From: an uncultured Muribaculaceae bacterium | GTDB lineage: Bacteria; Bacteroidota; Bacteroidia; Bacteroidales; Muribaculaceae | Direction of reading: 5' to 3' | Assembly (NCBI GenBank): GCA_934636465.1 | Contig: CAKUAR010000023.1 | Location: forward strand, 1 to 30,596 | Length of the DNA stretch: 30,596 bases | Shown: positions 1-9,724 of the stretch, piece after piece | How the letters are laid out: every line of letters begins with the position of its first letter | Numbering within the stretch: the first letter of the stretch is position 1 | Notes under the pieces: generated by a model | Told to the model about the DNA's origin: nothing | What the model saw: the letters and a program-made list of their open reading frames with translations, nothing else | Databases searched by the model: none | Program-made: the position numbers and the translations under genes

Positions 1-76
1 ACTGAATTTTTCTTCGCCTTTAGTTGAATTCTTTAAACTCTTGAAATAATTTTGCACTTGCTTGTTGACTCTACAT
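1..76 (+). repeat. Dispersed promoter-bearing repeat, copy 1
   Basis: These 76 bases recur at 13957-14032 with a single difference (T at 10, C at 13966). A partial inverted copy lies at 13899-13932. The repeat contains a Bacteroidetes-type promoter: TTG at 24-26, a 20-base spacer and TAATTTTG at 47-54. Its right end also supplies a TTG (62-64) to a second promoter formed with the unique sequence downstream. The left end may extend beyond the window. Its origin is unknown; nothing in it codes for protein. Confidence 0.85.
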
Positions 77-92
77 AAAATTGCTATATTTG
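62..92 (+). promoter_or_regulatory. Promoter of the ABC exporter operon
   Basis: TTG at 62-64 and TATATTTG at 85-92 are separated by 20 bases, matching the Bacteroidetes -33/-7 consensus (TTTG/TAnnTTTG). Transcription would start near position 99, about 25 bases before the ATG at 124. The -33 element lies inside the dispersed repeat and the -7 element outside it, so the repeat contributes to the promoter. Confidence 0.6.
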
Positions 93-123
93 TAAATATT
101 ACCCCAAATTTTGATTTTTTTAT

Positions 124-1044
124 ATGAACTTTATTGAGGTTAAAGATGTGGTCAAGGCTTATGACGGTCATTTGGCACTCGACCACGTGAGCCTTGAGGT
201 GCCCAAAGGCAGCATTTACGGACTTTTGGGACCTAACGGCGCAGGCAAGACCACCCTGATAAGAATAATAAACAAAATCACCAACCCCGACAGCGGTGAG
301 GTGTGGTTTGACGGACGCGCAATGCAGCCCGACGACATAGCCATGATAGGCTATCTGCCGGAGGAACGCGGCTTGTATAAGAAGATGAAAGTGGGCGAGG
401 AGATAGTGTATCTTGCCCGGCTCAAAGGCATGCCAAAGGATATAGCGGAGCAGCAGATGCGCTTGTGGCTGGAACGCTTCGGGCTGTCGGAGTGGCGAAA
501 CCGCAAGGTGGAAACGCTGTCGAAAGGCATGCAGCAAAAGGTGCAGTTCATAGCCACGGTCATACACCGCCCCCAGCTGCTGATATTCGACGAGCCGTTC
601 TCCGGGTTTGACCCCGTGAACGCGGAGCAGCTGAAACGCGAGATAATCAATCTGAAAAACGACGGAGCAACAATCATATTCTCGACCCACAACATGGAGT
701 CGGTGGAAGAGGTGTGTGAACAGATAACGCTAATAAACCACTCAAAGGCGGTGCTTCAAGGCCATGTAGATGAAATCAAGCGCAGATATAAGAAAAACCT
801 GTTTGTGGTGGGTGTGGCTCAGGGCGAGACACTTGCTCCGTGCGAAGGCTTGTTTGAGCTGCAAGACGCCCCCGACAGGACACGCTTGCAAAAAGGCGAG
901 GCGCTGATAAGGCTTAACGCCGGGGTGGAAATTCACGATGCGATAGCTTATGTCAACGACCACTATCACTTGGTGCACTTCTCGGAGTTGCTGCCGAGCA
1001 TGAATGAAATATTCATTGAAACCGTCAAAAATTTGAACGCATGA
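124..1044 (+). CDS. ABC transporter ATP-binding protein, NatA/YhaQ type
   Basis: This is the cytoplasmic ATPase of an ABC exporter; it hydrolyses ATP to drive the permease encoded immediately downstream. Visible motifs are Walker A GPNGAGKTT (residues 36-44), signature LSKGMQQKVQF, Walker B LLIFDEP followed by the D-loop GFDP, and the H-loop histidine in STHNMES. The Q-loop reads YLPEERGLY, with glutamate where glutamine is usual; that is characteristic of the NatA/YhaQ (COG4152) branch rather than a defect. At 306 residues it has the length of that family, including the roughly 80-residue C-terminal domain. The stop codon overlaps the permease start by four bases, so translation is probably coupled. 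The substrate is unknown; sodium or a toxic small molecule is suggested only by family membership. Confidence 0.95.
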   Translation: MNFIEVKDVVKAYDGHLALDHVSLEVPKGSIYGLLGPNGAGKTTLIRIINKITNPDSGEVWFDGRAMQPDDIAMIGYLPEERGLYKKMKVGEEIVYLARLKGMPKDIAEQQMRLWLERFGLSEWRNRKVETLSKGMQQKVQFIATVIHRPQLLIFDEPFSGFDPVNAEQLKREIINLKNDGATIIFSTHNMESVEEVCEQITLINHSKAVLQGHVDEIKRRYKKNLFVVGVAQGETLAPCEGLFELQDAPDRTRLQKGEALIRLNAGVEIHDAIAYVNDHYHLVHFSELLPSMNEIFIETVKNLNA

Positions 1045-2381
1045 AGAAACTTGGACTGATTATACAACGGGAATATATGTCGATAGTGGGGCGCAAGTCG
1101 TTTTTGGTGATGACCCTGCTTGTGCCGCTGCTTATGGTGGCGTGCGGAGCGCTGCCAGTGCTGCTGGCATACTTCAACCAGGACAACGGCAGTGTGGAAA
1201 ACGTGGCCGTGATCGACGAGACCGGCAGATTTGCCAAGGCGATAACCGATGACGCCAACTATCACTTTGTGCCTCTTGCCGCCAATGCCGCTGGCAAAAC
1301 CAACCCACGCGAGTTCTATGACAAGTCGAATGGAAACTTGGCTGCCGTGGTGGTGATACCGCGCGACGTGATGGACAAGGGCAAGGTGACGGCGTATAGC
1401 GAGAACACGCTTAGCCCGGCTCTGACGAACCATATAGAGGAGTGCTTGAGCGACACGCTGACGGCTGCCAAGGTGGCTTCGTTTGGCGTGCCGGGGCTGC
1501 AAAAGATGATTGATGAGTCGAGCATAGACGTGAATGTGAATGGCGTGAAGTGGAGCGACGATGGAGGTGAACTGATGTCGAGCGCCGAGGTTGCCACCGC
1601 AGTTGGTTTTATTCTGGCTTTTCTCACCTACATGTTTGTGTTGAGCTATGGAACCATGATAATGAGCAGTGTGATAGAGGAGAAAACAAATCGTATTGTG
1701 GAAGTGGTGGTGAGCAGCTGCAAACCGTTTCAGCTGATGATGGGCAAAATCATAGGCGTGGGGCTTGTGGGCTTGACGCAGTTTGCCGTCTGGGCTGTGC
1801 TGCTTGGCGTGATTGGCGGAGTGTGCAGCGCTGCGTTTGGCTTGTCGGCACTGGCTGGTGGCGGCAATGAGGCAGCCATGATGATGGCAGGAGGCGGCGC
1901 GCTGGGCGACGACCCCGAGCTGGTGCGTCTGGTGCAGTCGGTGCTTAGCGTCAACTATCTGCCCATATTGGTGTGCTTTGTGCTCTATTTTGTGGGCGGC
2001 TATCTGCTTTATGCCTCGCTGTTTGCCGGCTTTGGCTCGGCAGTTGACCAGGCCAACGACGCATCGCAATTCATGATGCCTGTGATGATAATAATGATTG
2101 TGGCGTTTTATGCCGGCATAGCCTGTGTTGACAACCCCAATGGCCCTATGGCTGTGTGGTGCTCGATGATACCGTTCACGTCGTCGATTGTGATGATGGT
2201 GAGGTTGCCATACGATGTGCCACTATGGGAGATTGCCGTGAGCGTGGCGTTGCTTTATGGCACGGCTGCCGCTATGGTGTGGGCTTCTGGCCGTATATAC
2301 CGCACCGGAATATTGCTTTATGGCAAAAAACACAATATAGGGGAAGTGATAAAGTGGATAAATCCGCGCAGGAAAATCTGA
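1041..2381 (+). CDS. ABC-2 type permease, NatB/YhaP type
   Basis: This is the membrane partner of the preceding ATPase. An N-terminal hydrophobic segment follows a basic stretch (about residues 18-42, VGRKSFLVMTLLVPLLM). Next comes an extracytoplasmic domain of roughly 140 residues, and then at least five membrane segments in the C-terminal half, at about 185-210, 230-260, 305-335, 345-365 and 390-415. That layout, one helix, a large soluble loop and a cluster of helices, is typical of NatB/YhaP (COG1668) permeases. A glycine- and methionine-rich insertion lies near residues 270-290. It overlaps the ATPase gene by four bases, so the pair forms an operon. The transported compound cannot be told from sequence. 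Confidence 0.93.
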   Translation: MKKLGLIIQREYMSIVGRKSFLVMTLLVPLLMVACGALPVLLAYFNQDNGSVENVAVIDETGRFAKAITDDANYHFVPLAANAAGKTNPREFYDKSNGNLAAVVVIPRDVMDKGKVTAYSENTLSPALTNHIEECLSDTLTAAKVASFGVPGLQKMIDESSIDVNVNGVKWSDDGGELMSSAEVATAVGFILAFLTYMFVLSYGTMIMSSVIEEKTNRIVEVVVSSCKPFQLMMGKIIGVGLVGLTQFAVWAVLLGVIGGVCSAAFGLSALAGGGNEAAMMMAGGGALGDDPELVRLVQSVLSVNYLPILVCFVLYFVGGYLLYASLFAGFGSAVDQANDASQFMMPVMIIMIVAFYAGIACVDNPNGPMAVWCSMIPFTSSIVMMVRLPYDVPLWEIAVSVALLYGTAAAMVWASGRIYRTGILLYGKKHNIGEVIKWINPRRKI

Positions 2382-2471
2382 AAACCCACTGCCACGCTAT
2401 GTGCCGCAACGGCCGGTGCTGGCAAAATAACGCATTGGCGGCTAAAAGGAAACAGAATAGGCCGATGAGGG

Positions 2472-2502
2472 TTGAAAGGTTGAAAAATTATTTTTAATTT
2501 TG
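2472..2502 (+). promoter_or_regulatory. lysS promoter
   Basis: TTG at 2472-2474, a 20-base spacer and TAATTTTG at 2495-2502 form an essentially perfect Bacteroidetes promoter. Transcription should start near 2509, giving a leader of about 20 bases before the lysS ATG at 2529. There is no Shine-Dalgarno sequence, as usual in this phylum. Confidence 0.75.
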
Positions 2503-2528
2503 CAAAACCTAACAATAGAGCAAGTTGT

Positions 2529-4274
2529 ATGAACGTATTAGAATTAAGCGAACAAGAAATAGTTAGACGCAACAGTCTGAACCGTCTGCGTGAATTGGGG
2601 ATAAATCCATATCCGGCTGACGAATATGAGGTGAATGCCTGGAGCGACGACATCAAAGCCAAATTTGAAGATGGCGGCGATGCGCGCGAAGTGAGCATTG
2701 CCGGCCGTGTGATGAGCCGCCGCATAATGGGCAAGGCCTCATTTATGGAACTTCAAGACTCGAAAGGACGCATACAGGTGTATGTGAACCGCGACGAGCT
2801 TTGCCCCGGCGAAGACAAGGCACTCTATAACGAGGTTTTCAAGAAACTGCTCGACATAGGCGACTTTGTGGGCGTGACAGGTTTTGTGTTCCGCACCCAA
2901 ACCGGTGAGGTGTCGGTGCATGCCAAGACACTGAAACTCCTTAGCAAGAGCCTCCGTCCGCTGCCTGTGGTTAAGCAGAAAGACGGTGTGACATACGATG
3001 CCTTTGAAGACCCGGAACTGCGCTATCGCCAACGTTACGTTGACCTGATAGTGAACAATGGCGTGAAAGACACGTTTGCCAAGCGCGCCACAGTGCTGCG
3101 CACCATGCGCCAGATATTTGACGAGGCAGGCTACACCGAGGTGGAGACCCCTATACTGCAAAGCATAGCCGGAGGTGCAAGCGCACGTCCGTTTATCACT
3201 CACTTCAACGCGCTCAACATTGACATGTATATGCGCATAGCCACTGAGCTTTACTTGAAGCGTCTGATTGTGGGCGGATTTGAGGGCGTGTATGAGATAG
3301 GCAAAAACTTCCGCAACGAGGGTATGGACCGCAACCACAATCCGGAGTTCACTTGCATGGAGCTTTATGTGCCATATAAGGACTACAACTGGATGATGAG
3401 CTTCACTGAAAAGACACTTGAGAAAATCTGTGTGGCTGTTAACGGCAAAGACGAGGTGGAGATTGACGGCAAGACAATCAGCTTCAAGGCTCCATTCCGC
3501 AGATTGCCAATCTTGGAAGCAATCAAGGAAAAGACCGGCTTTGACCTTGGCGGCAAGAGCGAGGACGAAATACGCAAAATCGCCATTGAGGACCTGAAGA
3601 TGGAAAGCATTGACGAGAGCTTCGGCAAAGGCAAGCTCATTGACGAGATATTTGGTGAGTTCTGCGAGGGCACGTTCATTCAGCCGACGTTTATCATAGA
3701 CTATCCGGTGGAAATGTCGCCGCTGACAAAGATGCACCGCAGCAAGCCGGGACTCACCGAGCGTTTCGAGCTTATGGTCAACGGCAAGGAGCTTGCCAAC
3801 GCCTACAGCGAGCTTAACGACCCGATAGACCAGGAAGAGCGTTTTGTGGAGCAAATGAAGCTTGCCGACAAGGGCGACGATGAGGCTATGATTATAGACC
3901 ACGACTTCTTGCGCGCATTGCAATATGGAATGCCTCCCACAAGCGGCATTGGCATAGGCATAGACCGCTTGACCATGCTCATGACTGGCCACAGCTACAT
4001 ACAAGATGTGATTTTGTTCCCGCAAATGCGTCCGGAGCCTGTGGCAAAACGCGACAAAGAAGAGGCGTTCACGGCTCTTGGTGTGCCGGCAGAGTGGGTT
4101 GCCGCAGTGCAAAAGGCAGGCTACCTCACAGTAGAGGCACTTGGTCAGCTTGACCGCCCGGGCAAGTTGTTCCAGGCATTGCAGGACATCAACAAGAAAT
4201 ATAAGCTTGGCTACAAGCTGCCAACAGCCGATGAGGTGAAAGGCTGGGTTGAGGCTGCCGCCAATGTGAAATAA
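2529..4274 (+). CDS. lysS: Lysyl-tRNA synthetase, class II
   Basis: This enzyme charges tRNA-Lys with lysine in the cytoplasm using ATP, and is essential. The N-terminal OB-fold anticodon-binding domain is visible around residues 55-150 ([18 protein letters not shown]). The class II catalytic core carries motif 2 [14 protein letters not shown] near residue 262 and motif 3 [11 protein letters not shown] near 473. After the usual end of the core ([11 protein letters not shown]) about 75 further residues follow. This tail is common in Bacteroidetes LysRS and explains the length of 581 rather than about 500. The start at 2529 fits the strong promoter upstream and gives the expected N-terminus. 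It is probably transcribed from its own promoter, separately from the ABC operon. Confidence 0.98.
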   Translation: MNVLELSEQEIVRRNSLNRLRELGINPYPADEYEVNAWSDDIKAKFEDGGDAREVSIAGRVMSRRIMGKASFMELQDSKGRIQVYVNRDELCPGEDKALYNEVFKKLLDIGDFVGVTGFVFRTQTGEVSVHAKTLKLLSKSLRPLPVVKQKDGVTYDAFEDPELRYRQRYVDLIVNNGVKDTFAKRATVLRTMRQIFDEAGYTEVETPILQSIAGGASARPFITHFNALNIDMYMRIATELYLKRLIVGGFEGVYEIGKNFRNEGMDRNHNPEFTCMELYVPYKDYNWMMSFTEKTLEKICVAVNGKDEVEIDGKTISFKAPFRRLPILEAIKEKTGFDLGGKSEDEIRKIAIEDLKMESIDESFGKGKLIDEIFGEFCEGTFIQPTFIIDYPVEMSPLTKMHRSKPGLTERFELMVNGKELANAYSELNDPIDQEERFVEQMKLADKGDDEAMIIDHDFLRALQYGMPPTSGIGIGIDRLTMLMTGHSYIQDVILFPQMRPEPVAKRDKEEAFTALGVPAEWVAAVQKAGYLTVEALGQLDRPGKLFQALQDINKKYKLGYKLPTADEVKGWVEAAANVK

Positions 4275-4336
4275 ACGCGAAAACCAGTTGGCCGCAGCCA
4301 AATCACGATTGGGCAAGGCGGCAAAATTGATACAAT

Positions 4337-4795
4337 ATGGATGCGACCCTGACGTTATATTATACACTGGCGTTGGTGGTTGCATTCTCGCTTTTGGGGC
4401 TGATATTCACCCGAAACGACAGCGGGCCAGCAGTGACCAACATAGTGGCGCTTGACTTGCACCCGGGCGCAGCGACCGCTGGCGCCGGAGTAGTGGAGCT
4501 AAGAGCGCTTGACTCGGGTGAGGTGCTTCTAAGCCGCAGGGGCATGGCGCTGCACGACGGCGAGACGGTGAACCTGGTGGCGACTATCACCGGTGACAAA
4601 ATGAAAATCGTGGAGAAAAAGGGCGTTGTCACAGCCTATGGCGAGGAATGGCTATGTGAAGCGTCGGCAGTGCTCGGCTTCGTGCCACCACGAAGGCTCA
4701 ATGTGCGCTACGAAAGCGAGGTGAACGGCCAGTGGTGCACGTTCTCGTTTCTGAACTTGCCCGGCAATCACAAGCTGGTGGAAATGCACTACTGA
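4337..4795 (+). CDS. Small membrane-anchored protein of unknown function
   Basis: I do not recognise this 152-residue protein. One hydrophobic segment at residues 7-24 (LYYTLALVVAFSLLGLIF) would anchor it in the inner membrane. The remaining 125 residues look like a compact beta-rich domain with alternating hydrophobic positions. It begins 62 bases after lysS with no clear promoter, so it may be co-transcribed with lysS. GC content and codon use resemble the neighbours, which supports a real resident gene. A short signal-anchored domain resembling NfeD-type OB folds was considered, but no NfeD motif is visible. Confidence 0.65.
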   Translation: MDATLTLYYTLALVVAFSLLGLIFTRNDSGPAVTNIVALDLHPGAATAGAGVVELRALDSGEVLLSRRGMALHDGETVNLVATITGDKMKIVEKKGVVTAYGEEWLCEASAVLGFVPPRRLNVRYESEVNGQWCTFSFLNLPGNHKLVEMHY

Positions 4796-4877
4796 CAAGC
4801 GCGGTGTGCTGGCAAGGCGAATGTGTGACAATGAATAATGATGAGATAAGTATATGAATTTTAAACAAGTAGGAAAA

Positions 4878-7154
4878 ATGGCAAGAAAACTTTTATTACT
4901 ACTGCTGCTGGTTGTGACTTTTGGCGCAGCTGGACAGGGGCTTGAGGGCACATGGAAACTGCACTCTATGTTTGGTGCAAACATAGAGAATTTGACCGAT
5001 GCAAAAGGCAAGGTTTATTACTTGGTGAACAACTGCCTGTATCGTTACGACAAAACTACGAAAACAACCGAATGTCTTGACAAGAGCAACGGCATGTCGG
5101 ACATAATGCCCACGGGCATATATTACAACATCAAGAAAGACTACCTGGTGGTCACTTATCAGGATTTCAACATAGACGTGGTGCTGTGGGACGGCCGCAT
5201 AGTGAATGTGACCGCCGTGAAAGATGCAGTGCTCACCTCGTCGAAAGTGCTTAATGATGTGACGTTTGGCACAGGCGAAATGTATGTGGCAACCGACTTC
5301 GGCTATCTGGTGATTGACGACAATAACTTCAGAGTTGCGGAGTCGCACATATTCGACACCGCCGTAAGCTCCGTGGCCAGGGTGGGCGACAATGTGGTGG
5401 TTGCAGCCAGCAAGGCACTCTATTGCTCGCCAGTCAAGAAACCGCATGATGTGTTGACCAGCTTCACAAAGATTGACGGCAACTATGATGGAGCCAAGCT
5501 GTATCCGATTAACGACAGCAAGTTTTTCGTTAACACCACCGCTGCACTTAGCGTGTGCACACTCAGCACCGCTGCCGGCGACACGCTGAAGATTGACGCG
5601 CAGCAGGCCGTGGCTCTTGGCGCAACAAACGTGCAGGCCACTGGCAATGGCTTCATTGCCAATTTCTTGACGCAAGGCTATTATTACAACTTTGACGCAG
5701 AGGGCGGCAACGGCACGAAGGTGGCTGGCGGAAAGGAGCTATTCTCGTCGAGCGCCGAAGGCTCGCTTTGGGCTCTTGGCACGAGCGGACTGCATAAAGA
5801 CGGCGATACCGAGTATGCCAAGCCTTCGGGCATTTCGCTCGTCAAGCCATACTGGATTGGTTACAACGGCGCGCAAAACAAGGTCTATCTGACCAACTCC
5901 GGACGAAATGGTAATGTTACAGAAAGAGGAAATGGGGAATATGTTATTAATACTTACGATGGAAATGTGTGGAGCGATGCAACTCCAGAAAAACGCAGCA
6001 ACGGAGGCCCATATTGGTTTACGTTTGATGTGAAAGATGCCGATACATACTATCAGGCAACATGGACAGGCGGAGTCTATAGAGTAGTTGATGACAAAAT
6101 TGTGGCTGTGTACAACAAAACAAACAGCCTTATGGCAAATAATTATAAGCCAGCAACGGCAATGGATAGCATGGGTAACTTATGGGTTGTGCAGAATTAT
6201 CAAAACTCTACAAGTACAGTGATGGTGTTGCCCAAGGAAAAATTACAGAAAGAAAATGTTGAAAAGGGTGATTGGCTTGGAGTGAAGGTGCCAAATGTGT
6301 CAAAATCGACAATGCAATGGATGCGTTTTTTGATTACTGCTAAAACAAATATCGGAGTTTTAGCTGATGGAGATTATACCGATCCGGTGATCTTTTGGGA
6401 TAACAAAGGCAATTTGGAGAATTTAAGCCCAGATTGTACAAAGGCAAATTCTTTTGTTGACCAAACCGGCAAATCATTTTCGTGGACATATATTTATAGC
6501 CTTGCTGAAGACAGCACTGGCCTTGTGTGGCTGGGAGCCACCGAGGGCGTGATAGCGTTTAACCCAAAAGATGCGTTTGGCAGCAATTTCACAAGCTACA
6601 GACCTGTGGTTGAAGGTGGCTATTTGCTCGACGGCGTGCAATGCAACGCCATAGTGGTTGACTCTGAAAATCGCAAGTGGATTGGCACAAACAACGCTGG
6701 AATATATGTGGTCAGCGCTGACGGAACAAAAGTTTTGCAGCAATATAACACCCTTAACAGCATGTTGCCGTCGAACCAAGTGTATCAAATGGCATACGCC
6801 AACAAGACCAACTCGGTGTTTATCGTCACCCCCGACGGAATTGCGGAGTTTTCTATCAACGGTCGTAATCCACAAAAAGATTATTCTGGCGTTTATGCCT
6901 ATCCAAACCCGGTGCGCCCTGATTTCACCGGAATGGTGACCATAAAGGGACTGATGGACAACTCGTTTGTGACGGTTAAGAACAGCGACGGTGAAGTGGT
7001 GGCAACAATGCAGTCGGTGGGCGACACTGCCACATGGAGCGGTTGCAACGCCAAAGGCGAGCGTCTTGAAACCGGCACATACAGCGTGTATGCCTCACAG
7101 ACCGATGGCGAAACGCCAGAAAAGCCGGTGGCAAAAATAATGATTATCAAATAA
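4878..7154 (+). CDS. PorZ-like two-propeller secreted protein, copy 1
   Basis: The product resembles PorZ, a cell-surface component linked to the type IX secretion system that carries beta-propellers and a C-terminal sorting domain. An upstream in-frame ATG exists at 4854. The ATG at 4878 is preferred because it starts a canonical signal peptide (MARKLLLLLLLVVTFGAAGQ). Diagnostic stretches are GTWKLHSMFG, KVYYLVNNCLYRYDK, YYNIKKDYLVVTY and ATDFGYLVID near the N-terminus, and GLVWLGATEGVIAFNP and KWIGTNNAGIYVVS, which are typical propeller blades. The last about 85 residues (from YAYPNPVRPDFTG) form a FlgD/Por-tail type Ig-like domain ending in KIMIIK. It is a tandem paralogue of the next gene. 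An AT-richer block at about 5905-6480 interrupts the GC-rich coding sequence. Confidence 0.75.
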   Translation: MARKLLLLLLLVVTFGAAGQGLEGTWKLHSMFGANIENLTDAKGKVYYLVNNCLYRYDKTTKTTECLDKSNGMSDIMPTGIYYNIKKDYLVVTYQDFNIDVVLWDGRIVNVTAVKDAVLTSSKVLNDVTFGTGEMYVATDFGYLVIDDNNFRVAESHIFDTAVSSVARVGDNVVVAASKALYCSPVKKPHDVLTSFTKIDGNYDGAKLYPINDSKFFVNTTAALSVCTLSTAAGDTLKIDAQQAVALGATNVQATGNGFIANFLTQGYYYNFDAEGGNGTKVAGGKELFSSSAEGSLWALGTSGLHKDGDTEYAKPSGISLVKPYWIGYNGAQNKVYLTNSGRNGNVTERGNGEYVINTYDGNVWSDATPEKRSNGGPYWFTFDVKDADTYYQATWTGGVYRVVDDKIVAVYNKTNSLMANNYKPATAMDSMGNLWVVQNYQNSTSTVMVLPKEKLQKENVEKGDWLGVKVPNVSKSTMQWMRFLITAKTNIGVLADGDYTDPVIFWDNKGNLENLSPDCTKANSFVDQTGKSFSWTYIYSLAEDSTGLVWLGATEGVIAFNPKDAFGSNFTSYRPVVEGGYLLDGVQCNAIVVDSENRKWIGTNNAGIYVVSADGTKVLQQYNTLNSMLPSNQVYQMAYANKTNSVFIVTPDGIAEFSINGRNPQKDYSGVYAYPNPVRPDFTGMVTIKGLMDNSFVTVKNSDGEVVATMQSVGDTATWSGCNAKGERLETGTYSVYASQTDGETPEKPVAKIMIIK

Positions 7155-7195
7155 ATGAGCTACACCAGCCCAGAAAGCTGGCTCAAAAACATATA

Positions 7196-7234
7196 AGCAA
7201 GCCCTGTGGAGTGAGAAATTCCATGGGGCTTGCT
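7196..7234 (+). terminator. Hairpin after PorZ-like copy 1
   Basis: A 15-base stem (7196-7210 with 7220-7234) closes a 9-base loop. As plus-strand RNA all 15 positions pair, two of them as G-U. On the minus strand the same positions would be A-C mismatches, so the plus strand is probably the one transcribed. No clear T-run follows, so it may act as an mRNA 3' stabilising hairpin or a weak terminator. Confidence 0.5.
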
Positions 7235-7374
7235 GCACAATGTGGCGGCGGAAGCACAATTTAATGATAAAAACGGCGTTATAATAGTTAGGACAAACAA
7301 GCGTCGGGCGTTTGGCACGTAATGACGAATTAACTGCTAAAGGCGCGCGACTCACAACATAAGGTTTTTTAACT

Positions 7375-9687
7375 ATGATAAAGAAATTACTTATAGCAAT
7401 GCTCATGCTGCTGCCGTTGGCAGCCGTTGCCCAAAACGGTGTGGGCACATGGAAAATCCACCCTGTGTTTGGCAGCGACATAAAAAACATAGTTGATGCC
7501 GGCAACAAGGTGTATTATCTGGCAAGCGGCAATTTGTATTGCTACGACAAGGAAACCGAGGAAAACAGCCACTACAACAAGGGCAACAAGTTGTCGGACG
7601 TGACGGTGACAAACATATACTACAACGCCACAAAAAAATATCTTGTGGTGGTGTATGACAATGCCAATATCGACATCATAGAGGACTCCGGCAAGGTGAT
7701 AAACATGCCTGACATAAAAAATGCGGAAATCAATGCTGACAAGTCAATCAACGACGTTACGTTTGCCACGGGTGCAGCCTATGTTGCCACCGATTTTGGA
7801 TATGTGGTCATCAACGACACCAAATTTGAGGTGAAGGAATCGCGCATGTTTGGGCAAAAACTCATCTCAGTGGCGCAAATGGGCAAATGGCTGCTGCTTA
7901 GCCAGGGCGACAAGATATATTACTGCCTTGCAGACAAACATATAGAGCAGCTCTCCGACTTCAAGTCGGTTGCAACAAACGATAATGGTCGCTTTGTGCC
8001 AATCGACGACACGCATTTCTTTTTGCTGACCGGGTGGTTTGCTAAATATATGCTTAAAGAAAATGGAGAGACACTGACATTTGAAAACCAAGTGATTTCG
8101 CAATCCACTGCGACCAATGTGCAACGCACAAAGACTGGCTTTGTGGCCAACTTTGCGCCGAGCAAGAATTACTACTACACTATGGACGCTGACGGAAGCA
8201 ACGCCGTGAAGCATGAGACAGAAGAAGCCGAGCTGATTAGCTCGCAAGAAGCTCAAAGCAACTCATGGTGGGCGTTGAGCGCAAAGGGCATAAGGCGCAT
8301 AGAGGGCGATAAGGCTTCGGCCTATCTGCGACCAGACGCTTTGACGTTTGAGCATGCGTTTTTCAGCGTGTATGACAACGCCCGCAAGGAGTTGTGGGTG
8401 TCGAGCACAGGAACCAACTATTTCATATCAGCCCAGAGCTATGAAACAGGCATAAACGCTTTGCGCGGCGGCCAATGGGTGAATGTGACCCCGACTCCTG
8501 CCATAGAAGGTGGCGGCACTTATGGCCCTTTGTTTGACCCCAACGACAGCACCACTTATTACTTGAACTCGTGGTGGAATGGCATATACAAAGTGAAAAG
8601 CGGCAAAGTGGTGGGCAACTACAACTGGATTAACAGCCCTATGACTCACCCAAGTGACTATTATTGCCACAACACCATAGCTATAGACAAAAACGGCAAC
8701 TTGTGGGCTGTGCAGACAGGAACGACTGATTCGGAACACCGAATAATGGTGCTGCCTAAAGCGAAGCTTGCGTCGGCAAACGTGACCAAGGCTGACTGGG
8801 CCACGCCAAAAATTCAAGATGTGGTGGGCAGCAAGTTTGCGAGCCTGATTGTGACGCACGACAACCTCAAAGTGTATGCTGACGGCAATTACAAGGGTTT
8901 TGTGGCCGTGTGGAATGACGGTGGCAACTTGGGCTCAAACATTCGCTCCACGGCTTCCACTTCATTTCTTGACCAGGACGACAAGTCGTATAGTTGGCTG
9001 TTTGTGCATGCTCTCGTTGAAGACCAAAACGGCCGTGTGTGGCTTGGAAGCGACAACGGTGTGGTATCGTTCGACCCGCGCAGTGCGTTTGACTCCAACT
9101 TCAGGGTGAACCGCATCAAGGTGCCGCGCAACGATGGCACAAACCTTGCTGACTATCTGCTCGACAGCCAGACGGTGAACTGCATAGCCGTAGATGGCGC
9201 CAACCGCAAGTGGATAGGCACTGATGCTGCCGGATTGTTTCTGGTCAGCAGCGATGGCTCTGAGATACTTCAGCAGTTCAACACCAGCAATAGCGACTTG
9301 CTGTCGAACAAAATATACAGCGTGTGCTGCAATCCGAACTCAAACTCGGTGTACGTGGTGACAGCGGCTGGCGTTATGGAATATTTCAGCAACTCCACTC
9401 CTGCCGAGTCCGATTATTCCAACATATATGCGTTCCCTAATCCTGTAAGGCCAGATTATAATGGATTGATAACAATACGCGGCCTTATGGAGAATTCGCT
9501 TGTAAAGATTGCCGATGCTGCCGGCAATGTGGTTAAGCAGCTAAAATCTAATGGCGGTATGGCCACATGGGACGGCTGCAACGAAAATGGCGAAAAGGTG
9601 AAAAGCGGTGTGTATGCGGTGCTTGCGTCGCAACACGAAAACGACAATGCAAGTGGCGCGGTGACAAAAATCGTCATAATCAGATAA
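7375..9687 (+). CDS. PorZ-like two-propeller secreted protein, copy 2
   Basis: This is a 770-residue paralogue of the preceding gene with the same architecture: a signal peptide (MIKKLLIAMLMLLPLAAVAQ), the N-terminal propeller signature GTWKIHPVFG, KVYYLASGNLYCYDK, YYNATKKYLVVVYD and ATDFGYVVIND. It also carries later blades (GRVWLGSDNGVVSFDP, KWIGTDAAGLFLVS) and a C-terminal Ig-like sorting domain starting at YAFPNPVRPDYNG and ending KIVIIR. It looks closer to the PorZ consensus than copy 1 in the N-terminal propeller. In PorZ the role is delivery of anionic LPS to sortase-like attachment; that role is established for Porphyromonas and only inferred here. The 220-base gap before it and the intervening hairpin suggest separate transcription, though I see no convincing promoter. 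Confidence 0.78.
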   Translation: MIKKLLIAMLMLLPLAAVAQNGVGTWKIHPVFGSDIKNIVDAGNKVYYLASGNLYCYDKETEENSHYNKGNKLSDVTVTNIYYNATKKYLVVVYDNANIDIIEDSGKVINMPDIKNAEINADKSINDVTFATGAAYVATDFGYVVINDTKFEVKESRMFGQKLISVAQMGKWLLLSQGDKIYYCLADKHIEQLSDFKSVATNDNGRFVPIDDTHFFLLTGWFAKYMLKENGETLTFENQVISQSTATNVQRTKTGFVANFAPSKNYYYTMDADGSNAVKHETEEAELISSQEAQSNSWWALSAKGIRRIEGDKASAYLRPDALTFEHAFFSVYDNARKELWVSSTGTNYFISAQSYETGINALRGGQWVNVTPTPAIEGGGTYGPLFDPNDSTTYYLNSWWNGIYKVKSGKVVGNYNWINSPMTHPSDYYCHNTIAIDKNGNLWAVQTGTTDSEHRIMVLPKAKLASANVTKADWATPKIQDVVGSKFASLIVTHDNLKVYADGNYKGFVAVWNDGGNLGSNIRSTASTSFLDQDDKSYSWLFVHALVEDQNGRVWLGSDNGVVSFDPRSAFDSNFRVNRIKVPRNDGTNLADYLLDSQTVNCIAVDGANRKWIGTDAAGLFLVSSDGSEILQQFNTSNSDLLSNKIYSVCCNPNSNSVYVVTAAGVMEYFSNSTPAESDYSNIYAFPNPVRPDYNGLITIRGLMENSLVKIADAAGNVVKQLKSNGGMATWDGCNENGEKVKSGVYAVLASQHENDNASGAVTKIVIIR

Positions 9688-9724
9688 CTGCGCCTGTCAC
9701 AATAGAAGAATTACGAGTAAAAAG

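Noticed and set aside
124..1044. Missing Q-loop glutamine in the ABC ATPase as a defect
   Set aside because: The YLPEERGLY form is usual in the NatA/YhaQ branch, so it is a family trait.
966..2069. Minus-strand open frame opposite the ABC permease
   Set aside because: Histidine- and glutamine-rich shadow of the real permease frame; no motif, no promoter.
2739..4385. Long open frame on the minus strand opposite lysS (about 548 codons)
   Set aside because: It lies fully antisense to a certain essential gene, its translation is rich in His, Leu, Val and Ala without domain structure, and it arises from the codon bias of lysS.
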